Assembly (NCBI RefSeq): GCF_001678675.1
Contig: NZ_LZRN01000029.1
Location: forward strand, 1-51,565
Reading direction: 5' to 3'
Length of the DNA stretch: 51,565 bases
Source of the DNA: Gelidibacter algens
GTDB taxonomy: Bacteria; Bacteroidota; Bacteroidia; Flavobacteriales; Flavobacteriaceae
Below, in pieces: positions 43,888 to 51,565 of the stretch; position 1 is the stretch's first letter, and the number at the start of each line of letters is the position of its first letter. The notes beneath the pieces were generated by a model, which did not search any database, was not told the origin of the DNA, and saw nothing but the letters and a program-made list of their open reading frames with translations. A program made the position numbers and the translations under genes.

Positions 43888-45245
43888 TGGCAAAGATTTC
43901 CTCACAAGATTTGGGTACACAACCCATTAGCAAGCTTTTGATAAAGCAGGCGCTTCCGGCATCCATCGGAATATTGGTGATGTCACTCAATATTTTGGTG
44001 GATACTATTTTTGTGGGGAATTGGATAGGTTCAACCGCTATTGCAGCCATCAATGTGGTGTTGCCCGTGTCGTTTTTTATTGCGGCATTGGGGATGTCCA
44101 TTGGTATTGGCGGCTCGTCCATTATCTCAAGAGCTCTAGGTGCTGATAATTATGAAAAAGCCCTAAAAACCTTCGGCAATCAAATTACCCTGACCTTGGT
44201 ATTGACCTTGACCATGGTGACTGTCGGCTTGCTTTTTGCAAATACCATTATTGATTCATTCGGCGGTAAAGGTGCTATTTTTGAACCTGCCAAAATCTAT
44301 TATCAAATTGTGCTTTATGGCGTGCCTGTTCTGGCGCTTTGTATGATGGCAAATACCGTCATTAGAGCAGAAGGCAAGCCGAAATTCGCCATGTATGCCA
44401 TGATGATTCCATCGGTCAGTAATTTGCTCATGGATTATATTTTCATCAATCTTCTAGATTATGGAATGGAGGGAGCTGCTTGGGCTACCACGCTTTCTTA
44501 TGTGTTCTGTTTGGTATTTATCCTCTGGTTTTACAAATCTGATAAATCAGAGTTAAAAATTAACTTTTCGCATTTAGGCCTGAACTTTCCAATCGTAAAA
44601 GAAATCACTTCTTTGGGTTTTGTTACTTTGGCACGTCAAGCTGTAGTGAGCATCACCTACCTTTTTATGAACAATATTCTTTATGATTTGGGTGGTGAAA
44701 CCTCAGTTACCTCTTATGCCATTGCAGGTAGGATGTTGATGTTTGCCATGTTTCCTGTACTTGGCGTTACACAAGGGTTTTTGCCTATTGCAGGGTTTAA
44801 CTATGGCGCCAACAACTTCCAACGGGTTAAGGAAACCCTTAATACAGCTATCAAATATGCGGCTATTTTGGCCTCATTAGTATTTATTTTGTTGATGATA
44901 TTTCCGGAAAATATTGCCAGAATGTTCACCTCAAATGCAGAAGTTCTGCGTCAGGCACCAAATGATATGCGTTGGGTATTTGCTGCAACCCCAATTATTG
45001 CATGGCAATTGATTGGTGCTGCCTATTTTCAGGCTATTGGAAAAGCTAAGCCAGCCTTATTGTTGACCTTATCTAGGCAAGGTTTTTTCTTTATTCCGCT
45101 CATTTTTATTCTGCCTCGGTTTTATGGCGAATTGGGTGTTTGGATTTCTTTTCCAATATCAGATGTCTTGGCAACCATTGTGACTGCTTATTTTTTAAAT
45201 CGCGAAATCAAGAAGAATTTAATTCCTAAAGACGTTCAGTCATAG
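43887..45245 (+). CDS. MATE-family efflux transporter
   Basis: A 452-residue membrane protein with about twelve transmembrane helices in two similar halves, typical of MATE (NorM/DinF) exporters that use sodium or proton gradients to expel organic cations and other compounds. The N-terminal PISKLLIKQALPASIGILVMSLNILVDTIFVG and the mid-protein GVTQGFLPIAGFNYGA are conserved family patterns (given here as landmarks in residues about 9-40 and 288-303). Its substrate is unknown. Because it is translationally coupled to hemH, export of a porphyrin or protection from porphyrin stress is possible but is only an idea from context. Confidence 0.9.
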   Translation: MAKISSQDLGTQPISKLLIKQALPASIGILVMSLNILVDTIFVGNWIGSTAIAAINVVLPVSFFIAALGMSIGIGGSSIISRALGADNYEKALKTFGNQITLTLVLTLTMVTVGLLFANTIIDSFGGKGAIFEPAKIYYQIVLYGVPVLALCMMANTVIRAEGKPKFAMYAMMIPSVSNLLMDYIFINLLDYGMEGAAWATTLSYVFCLVFILWFYKSDKSELKINFSHLGLNFPIVKEITSLGFVTLARQAVVSITYLFMNNILYDLGGETSVTSYAIAGRMLMFAMFPVLGVTQGFLPIAGFNYGANNFQRVKETLNTAIKYAAILASLVFILLMIFPENIARMFTSNAEVLRQAPNDMRWVFAATPIIAWQLIGAAYFQAIGKAKPALLLTLSRQGFFFIPLIFILPRFYGELGVWISFPISDVLATIVTAYFLNREIKKNLIPKDVQS

Positions 45246-45286
45246 AATAATCCTTATTTTTAAATCCATAACCAATTCACTTTTTT

Positions 45287-48200
45287 ATGCGATTTTCAAT
45301 ACTTTCAGTATTCTGCTTTTTTTTCATCGGTAGTCTCATTCAAAGCCATGCGCAAACATTTAATGAAGATCAATATTCTGCTTTAGAGTATAGATTGATC
45401 GGACCTTTTAGAGGCGGACGCAGTGCTGCAGTAACAGGCGTTCCCAACAATCCTAACCTTTATTATTTTGGCGCTACAGGTGGCGGAATTTGGAAAACTT
45501 CAGATGGTGGACGCTCTTGGGAAAACATTTCAGATGGTTTTTTTGGTGGTAGTATTGGCGCCATTTCAGTGTCTAAGAGTGATCCCAACGTTATTTATGT
45601 GGGCGGTGGAGAGAAGACAGTAAGAGGAAATGTGTCTTCTGGTTATGGCGTTTGGAAAAGTGTAGATGCAGGAAAAACATGGACAGAGTCTGGACTTAAA
45701 AACTCGCGCCATGTGCCCCGAATTGCTATAGATCCTAAAAATCATGACATTGTATATGCCGGCGTTTTAGGAAATATTTACAAGCCAACCCAAGAACGAG
45801 GTGTTTTCAAGAGTATAGATGGTGGAAAAACATGGAAAAAAACCTTGTTTGCCAATGAAAATGCAGGCGTGGTTGATTTATTAATAGATCCAACCAACTC
45901 TCGAATTTTATATGCCTCTACATGGAATGTGCATCGCACGCCTTACAGTTTGAGTTCTGGAGGCGAAGGGTCTGCACTTTGGAAAAGTACGGATAGTGGC
46001 GAAACTTGGACAGAAATCTCTACCAAAAAAGGATTTCCTGAAGGGATTTTGGGAATTATCGGTGTGACCGTTTCACCAATCAATAACCAACGTGTTTGGG
46101 CTATTGTGGAAAATAAAGAACAAGGTGGGCTTTACCGAAGTGATGATGGTGGTGATACATGGAGCCAGGTTAACAGTGAACGCAGTTTACGCCAACGTGC
46201 TTGGTATTATACACGCCTTTATGCGGATACCAAAGATGTTAATACCGTATACGTATTGAATGTCAATTATCATAAGAGTACAGATGGTGGCAAAACTTTT
46301 GACACCAGTAATGCTCCCCATGGCGATCATCATGATTTATGGATCGCCCCAGAAAACCCAGACCGGATGATTATTGGCGATGATGGTGGGGCACAAGTAA
46401 CCTATGATGGTGGCGAAACTTGGAGTACTTATCACAATCAGCCTACAGCACAGTTTTATCGTGTGACGACCGACAATCATTTTCCATACCGAATTTACGC
46501 AGCTCAGCAAGACAATTCGACCATTCGTATTTCACATCGCTCTGATGGATATGCCATTTCAGAGGCCAATTGGGAAGAAACAGCAGGGGGAGAATCGGCA
46601 CATATTGCAGTCGACCCAGAAAATGATGATATCGTTTACGGAGGCAGTTATGATGGATTTTTAACCCGAGTGAACCATAAAACAGGAACCGTTAGAGCTA
46701 TTAACGTGTGGCCAGACAATCCAATGGGAGCGGGAGCAGAGGCTATGAAATACCGTTTTCAGTGGAATTTCCCTATTGTCTTTTCAAAACATAATCCGAA
46801 TCGTCTATACACGTTTTCGCAAAATGTACATGTTACTGAAAATGAAGGGCAATCTTGGGAGGTGATCAGTCCTGACTTGACAAGGAATGATCCTGAAAAG
46901 CTAAAATCATCTGGAGGCCCAATCACACAAGACAACACTTCAGTGGAATATTACTGTACCATTTTTGCAGCGCAAGAATCACCTTTAAAAGAAGGACTGC
47001 TTTGGGTAGGAAGTGATGATGGCTTAATCCACGTGACCCAAAATGGCGGACAAACTTGGGAAAACGTGACGCCAAAAGGCATGCCTGAATGGATGATGAT
47101 CAACAGTGTGGAGCCAAGTGCTTTTGATGCAGGCACCTGTTATGTGGCAGGAACAAAATATAAAACTGGCGATTTTGCGCCTTATCTTTATAAAACAACT
47201 GATTACGGAAAAACATGGACAAAAATCACCAATGGTATTCCAGCAGAACATTTCACACGTGTGGTTCGTGAAGATCCAAAACATAAGGGTTTGCTTTATG
47301 CGGGTACTGAAACGGGCATGTATATTTCCTTTGATGATGGCAAAAACTGGAAGTCATTTCAGTTGAATTTGCCAATCGTTCCCATCACTGATTTAGCCAT
47401 CAAAGACAACAATTTGATTGTTGCCACGCAAGGCCGTAGTTTATGGATTATTGATGATTTAACCGTACTTCACCAGCTTTACGAATCTAATTCAAGTACG
47501 GAATCAGACTCAAGATTGTTTAAACCCAAAGACACCTACAGAATGGATGGTGGTAGTAGAAAGGGCAGTACAACAACGGGTACAAATCATCCAAATGGGG
47601 TAATCACCTATTTTCATTTGAACGATTATGACCAAAAGAAGGATACCATTTCATTGACTTATTTTGATAGAAAAGGAGATACCATAAAAACATTTTCCAC
47701 CGCAAACATTAAGAAAGACAAACTTGAGGTCAGTAAAGGCATGAACCAATTTGTTTGGGACATGACCTATGATGGTGCCGAAAAATTGGACGGCATGATT
47801 TTATGGTGGGCCAGCTTAGACGGTCCACAAGCGGTTCCGGGAACCTATAAAGTTGGCTTAAATATCAAGAATGCTCTCTCATCTAAAGGCGTTGAGAAAT
47901 CCCAATCTTTCACTATTGTAGCCGATCCAAGAGCGGAAAGTACACCAGCAGAAATGGAACAGCAGTTTGAGTTTATCACTGATGTGAACAAAACGATGGA
48001 TGATGCACACCAATCCATCAAAAAAATCAAAAATATCAGGGAGCAATTGTCTGCTTTTGAAGCCCAATATAAAGACAATGAAAGCGTAAAGGATTTGCTC
48101 GAAAAAGCGAAATTATTAAAAGAAGAGTTTACTAAAATTGAGGAAGCGCTCTACCAAACCAAAAATAGAAGCGGACAGGATCCGTTGAATTTCCCTATCA

Positions 48201-48409
48201 AGTTGACCAATAAATTAGGCCATTTAAATTCCTTAGTGGGTATGGGCGATTTTGGGCCAACCGAACAGGATGTCGCCGTAAAGAATGAATTGACCTCAAA
48301 AATTAAAATAGAATTGGATGCTTTCAATAAATTAATGGATGATGAAATTACAGCGTTCAACACAGCATTCAACTCTAAAAATTTGAACTATTTATTTGTT
48401 GAAGATTAA
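45287..48409 (+). CDS. Exported sortilin/VPS10-like BNR-repeat protein
   Basis: A 1040-residue protein with a signal peptide (cleavage near SHAQT, residue 23) and a beta-propeller region of about 30-740. At least ten Asp-box motifs (S-x-D-x-G-x-T-W type) can be read: TSDGGRSW, SVDAGKTW, SIDGGKTW, STDSGETW, SDDGGDTW, STDGGKTF, TYDGGETW, TQNGGQTW, TTDYGKTW and SFDDGKNW. They indicate sialidase-like or sortilin-type blades, probably two propellers. A beta domain (about 770-885) and a helical C-terminus (about 900-1030) follow. Such proteins are often labelled glycosyl hydrolase, but no catalytic residues are evident. No type IX sorting tail is seen. Role unknown. Confidence 0.82.
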   Translation: MRFSILSVFCFFFIGSLIQSHAQTFNEDQYSALEYRLIGPFRGGRSAAVTGVPNNPNLYYFGATGGGIWKTSDGGRSWENISDGFFGGSIGAISVSKSDPNVIYVGGGEKTVRGNVSSGYGVWKSVDAGKTWTESGLKNSRHVPRIAIDPKNHDIVYAGVLGNIYKPTQERGVFKSIDGGKTWKKTLFANENAGVVDLLIDPTNSRILYASTWNVHRTPYSLSSGGEGSALWKSTDSGETWTEISTKKGFPEGILGIIGVTVSPINNQRVWAIVENKEQGGLYRSDDGGDTWSQVNSERSLRQRAWYYTRLYADTKDVNTVYVLNVNYHKSTDGGKTFDTSNAPHGDHHDLWIAPENPDRMIIGDDGGAQVTYDGGETWSTYHNQPTAQFYRVTTDNHFPYRIYAAQQDNSTIRISHRSDGYAISEANWEETAGGESAHIAVDPENDDIVYGGSYDGFLTRVNHKTGTVRAINVWPDNPMGAGAEAMKYRFQWNFPIVFSKHNPNRLYTFSQNVHVTENEGQSWEVISPDLTRNDPEKLKSSGGPITQDNTSVEYYCTIFAAQESPLKEGLLWVGSDDGLIHVTQNGGQTWENVTPKGMPEWMMINSVEPSAFDAGTCYVAGTKYKTGDFAPYLYKTTDYGKTWTKITNGIPAEHFTRVVREDPKHKGLLYAGTETGMYISFDDGKNWKSFQLNLPIVPITDLAIKDNNLIVATQGRSLWIIDDLTVLHQLYESNSSTESDSRLFKPKDTYRMDGGSRKGSTTTGTNHPNGVITYFHLNDYDQKKDTISLTYFDRKGDTIKTFSTANIKKDKLEVSKGMNQFVWDMTYDGAEKLDGMILWWASLDGPQAVPGTYKVGLNIKNALSSKGVEKSQSFTIVADPRAESTPAEMEQQFEFITDVNKTMDDAHQSIKKIKNIREQLSAFEAQYKDNESVKDLLEKAKLLKEEFTKIEEALYQTKNRSGQDPLNFPIKLTNKLGHLNSLVGMGDFGPTEQDVAVKNELTSKIKIELDAFNKLMDDEITAFNTAFNSKNLNYLFVED

Positions 48410-48440
48410 AAATCTCTTTAAGAAAGCTTCTAAAAGAAAC

Positions 48441-48512
48441 CTCTCAACGGTTTTCAAGATGACAGAACTAGACAACTATTCTCAATTTCTGTCATCTGGA
48501 GCATGTTGAGAG
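48441..48512. repeat. Imperfect long inverted repeat
   Basis: Outer arms CTCTCAAC (48441-48448) and GTTGAGAG (48505-48512), inner arms AGATGACAGAA (48457-48467) and TTCTGTCATCT (48487-48497), giving a two-part stem with a 19-base loop. It lies between the BNR-repeat gene and hemJ and resembles a small dispersed intergenic element. Confidence 0.7.
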
Positions 48513-48530
48513 TTGCTTACAATTATACAT

Positions 48531-49079
48531 ATGGACTATTATAACTACATCAAATCTTTACATCTCATTTTTGTCATTACTTGGTTTGCGGGACTGTTCT
48601 ACATTCCGCGCTTATTTGTGTATCAAATAGAAGCCTTCCATAAGCCATCTCCAGAAAAGGAAATTTTAGGCAAGCAACTTAAATTAATGGCCAAACGTTT
48701 GTGGAATATCATCACGTGGCCTTCTGCTATTTTGGCAACGGTATTTGCTATTTGGCTACTGATCTTACAACCGTATTGGTTACAACAAGGGTGGATGCAT
48801 GTGAAGTTGCTTTTTGTGGTATTGCTCATCATCTATCATTTAAAAACTCACCAATTTTACAAACAGCTACAGCGCGATGAGGTAAAAAAAACGTCTAATT
48901 TCATGAGACTGTGGAATGAAGGTGCCACGTTTATATTGTTTTCTGTTGTGTTTTTAGTCATCCTAAAAAATGCGATCAATTGGATCTTTGGCGTTGTTGG
49001 GATTTTAGTTTTAGGAGTGCTATTAATGGTGGGCTTCAAAATCTACAAAAATATCCGCAAGAGAAATCCCAATGCTTAA
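48531..49079 (+). CDS. hemJ: Protoporphyrinogen oxidase HemJ
   Basis: A 182-residue membrane protein with four or five helices that oxidises protoporphyrinogen IX to protoporphyrin IX, the step before ferrochelatase. The N-terminal helix has the conserved His of SLHLIFVITWFAGLFYIPRL (His10 with this start), and KLLFVVLLIIYHLKTH supplies the second conserved Lys/His region. I start at the ATG at 48531 (MDYYNYIKS); an upstream ATG at 48513 would add six residues. It is in the same orientation as hemH and completes the late heme steps in this window, though a 3 kb BNR gene stands between them. Confidence 0.9.
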   Translation: MDYYNYIKSLHLIFVITWFAGLFYIPRLFVYQIEAFHKPSPEKEILGKQLKLMAKRLWNIITWPSAILATVFAIWLLILQPYWLQQGWMHVKLLFVVLLIIYHLKTHQFYKQLQRDEVKKTSNFMRLWNEGATFILFSVVFLVILKNAINWIFGVVGILVLGVLLMVGFKIYKNIRKRNPNA

Positions 49080-49221
49080 AATTCGCCGGCTGTAATTAAG
49101 CAATCAATTCATTAGTCTGGAATAATCATTTGTAAGCTGACTATTATCGATCTATTGGAATTAACGATCAAGTCGTTTTTGGAGTGATTATTGCTATCTT
49201 TATCGCACTACAAATGTTTAG

Positions 49222-50673
49222 ATGAAAATTAGACGACTCTCCTTACGCGTACGCATCTTTTTTGCAATGATCCTATTGGTGCTTATCGCTTCCATACTAA
49301 TCGCATCAGTTACCATTTATCAATACAATGAAGAGGCACGAGACTATCACAGAGATCGTCTGGAGCGAAAGGAAAACAATATCAAGCGCAATCTTGATTT
49401 TGTAATTCGTGGAACAACCTGGGAAGTAAAGACTGAAAAGGTTCGATTGATTTTTAAGGAAGAAATTTATAAAATTGCAGATATCCACCAGAGTGAAATC
49501 AATATTTTTGATTTAGAGGGTGGTTTGTTGATGTCTTCAAAATGGAGTATTGAAGAGGATGCGTTTTCACAATGTTTAAGCCCCCAAATTTTAAATGTAC
49601 TTTCCAATACGGCAAAACACCGCTATGTTGAAAAAACGACATTAAATGATCAAACCTATCAATCGTCTTATACGTACATCACCGACGAAAAATTCAAACC
49701 TATTGCCATATTAAATCTACCTTATCTTGAAAATGACGATTTTCTGAACAAAGAACTGAATGAGTTTTTAGAGCGCTTAGGTTATGCCTATTTTGCAATG
49801 TTGATTTTAGCGATTTTGTTGGCTTACTTCCTGTCAAAATATATTACCAAATCGCTTAAAACCATTAGTGATAAAATAAATGCAACGCGTTTAGAAAAAC
49901 AAAACAAACGTATTGAAATCGAATCGTCCAGTGAGGAGATTGCCACTTTGGTGAATTCTTATAACAGCATGATTGACGAGCTGCAGGAAAGTGCGGTCAA
50001 GTTGGCTACTTCAGAACGTGAACAGGCGTGGCGTGAAATGGCAAAACAAGTCGCGCACGAAATCAAAAATCCGTTGACCCCCATGCGATTGAGCGTTCAA
50101 AGTTTTCAGCGTAAATTTGATCCTGAAGATCCTGAAATTCACCAAAAAGTTGACGAATATAGTAAAACACTTATCCAGCAAATCGATACGATGAGTTCTA
50201 TTGCATCTGCTTTTTCAAATTTTGCAAAAATGCCTGCGCAACAAAATGAAATGCTCAATGTTGTTCAAATTGTAAAGTTGGCCTTGGATATCTTTAGTGA
50301 AGATTACATCGTTTTTGTGGCCGATGAAAAGGAAGTCATTTCCCAATTGGACCGGACACAATTGATACGTGTGGTGACCAATTTGGTAAAGAATGCTATT
50401 CAAGCTATTGAAGATGATAAAGATCCTAAGGTCGTGGTCAGTGTGATTTCTGAGAATAATTTGGTTAAAATTGCAGTGTCTGACAATGGTAGAGGGATTT
50501 CAGAAGAAAACATCCCGAGAATATTTGAGCCCAAATTTACTACCAAATCCAGCGGAATGGGTCTTGGGTTGGCAATGGTTAAAAATATCGTGGAAACTTA
50601 CAACGGAACCATTACCTTTACTTCCCAAAGAGGAAAAGGAACCACGTTTACAGCCACTTTTCCAAAAGAATAA
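49222..50673 (+). CDS. Membrane sensor histidine kinase, NtrY-like
   Basis: A 483-residue two-component kinase. Two transmembrane helices (about 10-32 and 188-210) flank a periplasmic domain of about 155 residues with no recognised ligand motif. A HAMP-like linker follows, then the H-box QVAHEIKNPLTPMRLS with phospho-acceptor His279, and a C-terminal HATPase domain with the N-box NLVKNAIQAI and DNGRGISEENIPRIFEPKFTTKSSGMGLGLAMVKNIV. The HEIKNPLTPM form of the H-box is that of the NtrY group. No response regulator gene lies next to it, so the partner is elsewhere. It stands alone between hemJ and the crotonase gene. Confidence 0.92.
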   Translation: MKIRRLSLRVRIFFAMILLVLIASILIASVTIYQYNEEARDYHRDRLERKENNIKRNLDFVIRGTTWEVKTEKVRLIFKEEIYKIADIHQSEINIFDLEGGLLMSSKWSIEEDAFSQCLSPQILNVLSNTAKHRYVEKTTLNDQTYQSSYTYITDEKFKPIAILNLPYLENDDFLNKELNEFLERLGYAYFAMLILAILLAYFLSKYITKSLKTISDKINATRLEKQNKRIEIESSSEEIATLVNSYNSMIDELQESAVKLATSEREQAWREMAKQVAHEIKNPLTPMRLSVQSFQRKFDPEDPEIHQKVDEYSKTLIQQIDTMSSIASAFSNFAKMPAQQNEMLNVVQIVKLALDIFSEDYIVFVADEKEVISQLDRTQLIRVVTNLVKNAIQAIEDDKDPKVVVSVISENNLVKIAVSDNGRGISEENIPRIFEPKFTTKSSGMGLGLAMVKNIVETYNGTITFTSQRGKGTTFTATFPKE

Positions 50674-50747
50674 ATCACAAACCTTTATCCGCTGTCACTT
50701 CTTGTGCTTGCAAGAGGCTCGACATGATGCTTTTAAATATAATAAAA

Positions 50748-51530
50748 ATGTCTTACGAAAACATTCTATCCAAAACACATGACGGTATCACCACAATTAC
50801 GATCAACCGTCCAAATAAGTTAAACGCCTTAAATAAAGCGACAATTAATGAACTTAACCAAGCCTTTAAGGTGGCTGATAAGGACAAAAAAACCAAAGTG
50901 ATCATTATTACGGGAAGCGGTGAAAAGGCTTTTGTAGCCGGTGCAGATATTAGCGAGTTTGCTGATTTTGATGTAGCCGAAGGTGGAAAATTGGCGGCTA
51001 AAGGTCAAGAGCTATTATTCGACTATGTGGAGAATCTTTCTACGCCAGTTATTGCCGCAGTTAACGGCTTTGCACTTGGTGGCGGGTTGGAATTGGCAAT
51101 GGCCTGTCATTTCAGAATAGCTAGTGACAATGCTAAAATGGGCTTACCAGAAACGTCATTGGGAGTTATTCCGGGGTACGGTGGCACACAACGTTTGCCG
51201 CAATTGGTCGGTAAAGGTCGCGCCATGGAAATGGTCATGACCGCCGGAATGATTGATGCTGACACTGCTAAAGCTTACGGATTGGTCAATCATGTCACCA
51301 CACAAGAGGAGCTGATGCCTTTGTGCGAAAAGATTGCGGGTAAGATCATGCGCAATTCTCCAGTGGCTATTAAAGGCGCAATAAAAGCCATTAACGCAAA
51401 CTACAAAGATGGCGTGGATGGGTTTAAGGTGGAGATCAAACAATTCGGGAAGTGTTTTGGCACCGATGATTTTACCGAAGGCACGACCGCTTTTTTAGAA
51501 AAGCGTAAGGCGGAGTTTCCGGGGAGATAG
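50748..51530 (+). CDS. Enoyl-CoA hydratase, crotonase family
   Basis: A 260-residue enzyme that adds water across the 2,3 double bond of enoyl-CoA in fatty-acid or branched-chain breakdown. The oxyanion-hole segments are AFVAGADISEF (about 61-71) and NGFALGGGLELAMAC, with the two catalytic glutamates at Glu115 (GGGLELA) and Glu135 (GLPETSLGV). Both are present, which supports hydratase activity rather than another crotonase reaction. I start at the ATG at 50748 (MSYENILS); the frame begins eight codons earlier. It could act with the CoA-transferase pair at 21-23 kb, but they are not linked. The remaining 35 bases of the window hold nothing. Confidence 0.92.
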   Translation: MSYENILSKTHDGITTITINRPNKLNALNKATINELNQAFKVADKDKKTKVIIITGSGEKAFVAGADISEFADFDVAEGGKLAAKGQELLFDYVENLSTPVIAAVNGFALGGGLELAMACHFRIASDNAKMGLPETSLGVIPGYGGTQRLPQLVGKGRAMEMVMTAGMIDADTAKAYGLVNHVTTQEELMPLCEKIAGKIMRNSPVAIKGAIKAINANYKDGVDGFKVEIKQFGKCFGTDDFTEGTTAFLEKRKAEFPGR

Positions 51531-51565
51531 AAAATAGTAAACATCGATAATTAAAATAGCGACTA

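Noticed and set aside
45287-48409. Label of glycosyl hydrolase for the BNR protein
   Set aside because: Asp boxes are structural; I could not identify acid/base or nucleophile residues.
1-51565. tRNA, rRNA, prophage, integrase or transposase genes
   Set aside because: None was recognised on reading both strands; no integrase-like or transposase-like protein is encoded.

Overview
The window is chromosomal DNA from a member of the Bacteroidetes, almost certainly the family Flavobacteriaceae; I cannot name the genus from sequence alone. The evidence is a gliding-motility lipoprotein GldH, a C-terminal type IX secretion sorting domain, a GLPGLI-family protein, SPOR and CCDC81-type HU domains, low GC, little Shine-Dalgarno signal, and promoters of the Bacteroidetes form TTG - about 20 nt - TAnnTTTG. 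Most of the window is dense housekeeping sequence. I see no rRNA, tRNA, prophage or CRISPR array and no intact insertion sequence.

Layout. 0-9.6 kb: a sugar nucleotidyltransferase, a TPR protein, a DUF4292-type lipoprotein and an EnvC-like protein in one rightward run. A perfect-junction 122 bp tandem duplication follows, then an acyl-CoA thioesterase, an HU-like/SPOR membrane protein, dprA, trpS and an acyltransferase. 9.6-13.7 kb: a leftward unit of two small lipoproteins, an ECF sigma factor and a protein joining an anti-sigma-like cytoplasmic end to an outer-membrane barrel; then recA. 13.7-21.2 kb: a small ORF with strong terminator, trhO, a secreted M23 peptidase with type IX signal that carries a frameshift, ricT-like PSP1 gene, gldH and a class A penicillin-binding protein. 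21.3-27.6 kb: a 3-oxoacid CoA-transferase pair, a 650 bp gene-poor stretch with degenerate repeats, then an exonuclease, a serine hydrolase, ogt, a CNNM transporter and an Lrp-type regulator. 27.7-37.7 kb: a leftward heme cluster hemA-hemCD-ktrB-ktrA-hemE-EI24-GNAT-hemF-hemB. An AraC regulator is divergent from hemA. 38.7-42.4 kb: a leftward accessory operon coding a 71-residue exported peptide, a GLPGLI protein and a TonB-receptor-like barrel, the last two broken by three single-base shifts. 42.8-51.5 kb: hemH, a MATE pump, a large sortilin-like BNR-repeat protein, hemJ, an NtrY-like histidine kinase and an enoyl-CoA hydratase.

How the parts fit. From glutamyl-tRNA to heme the window codes GluTR, PBG synthase, a fused PBG deaminase/uroporphyrinogen-III synthase, UroD, oxygen-dependent coproporphyrinogen oxidase, HemJ-type protoporphyrinogen oxidase and ferrochelatase; only glutamate-1-semialdehyde aminotransferase is absent. 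A KtrAB potassium uptake pair sits inside the heme run.

The most unusual material is the 38.7-42.6 kb island (exported two-cysteine peptide, hairpin, GLPGLI protein, barrel, and an upstream array of TGGCAAAG boxes plus a 16 bp palindrome), the sigma/barrel unit, the 13.9 kb small transcription unit, and a dispersed hairpin repeat that abuts two start codons and supplies one stop codon.
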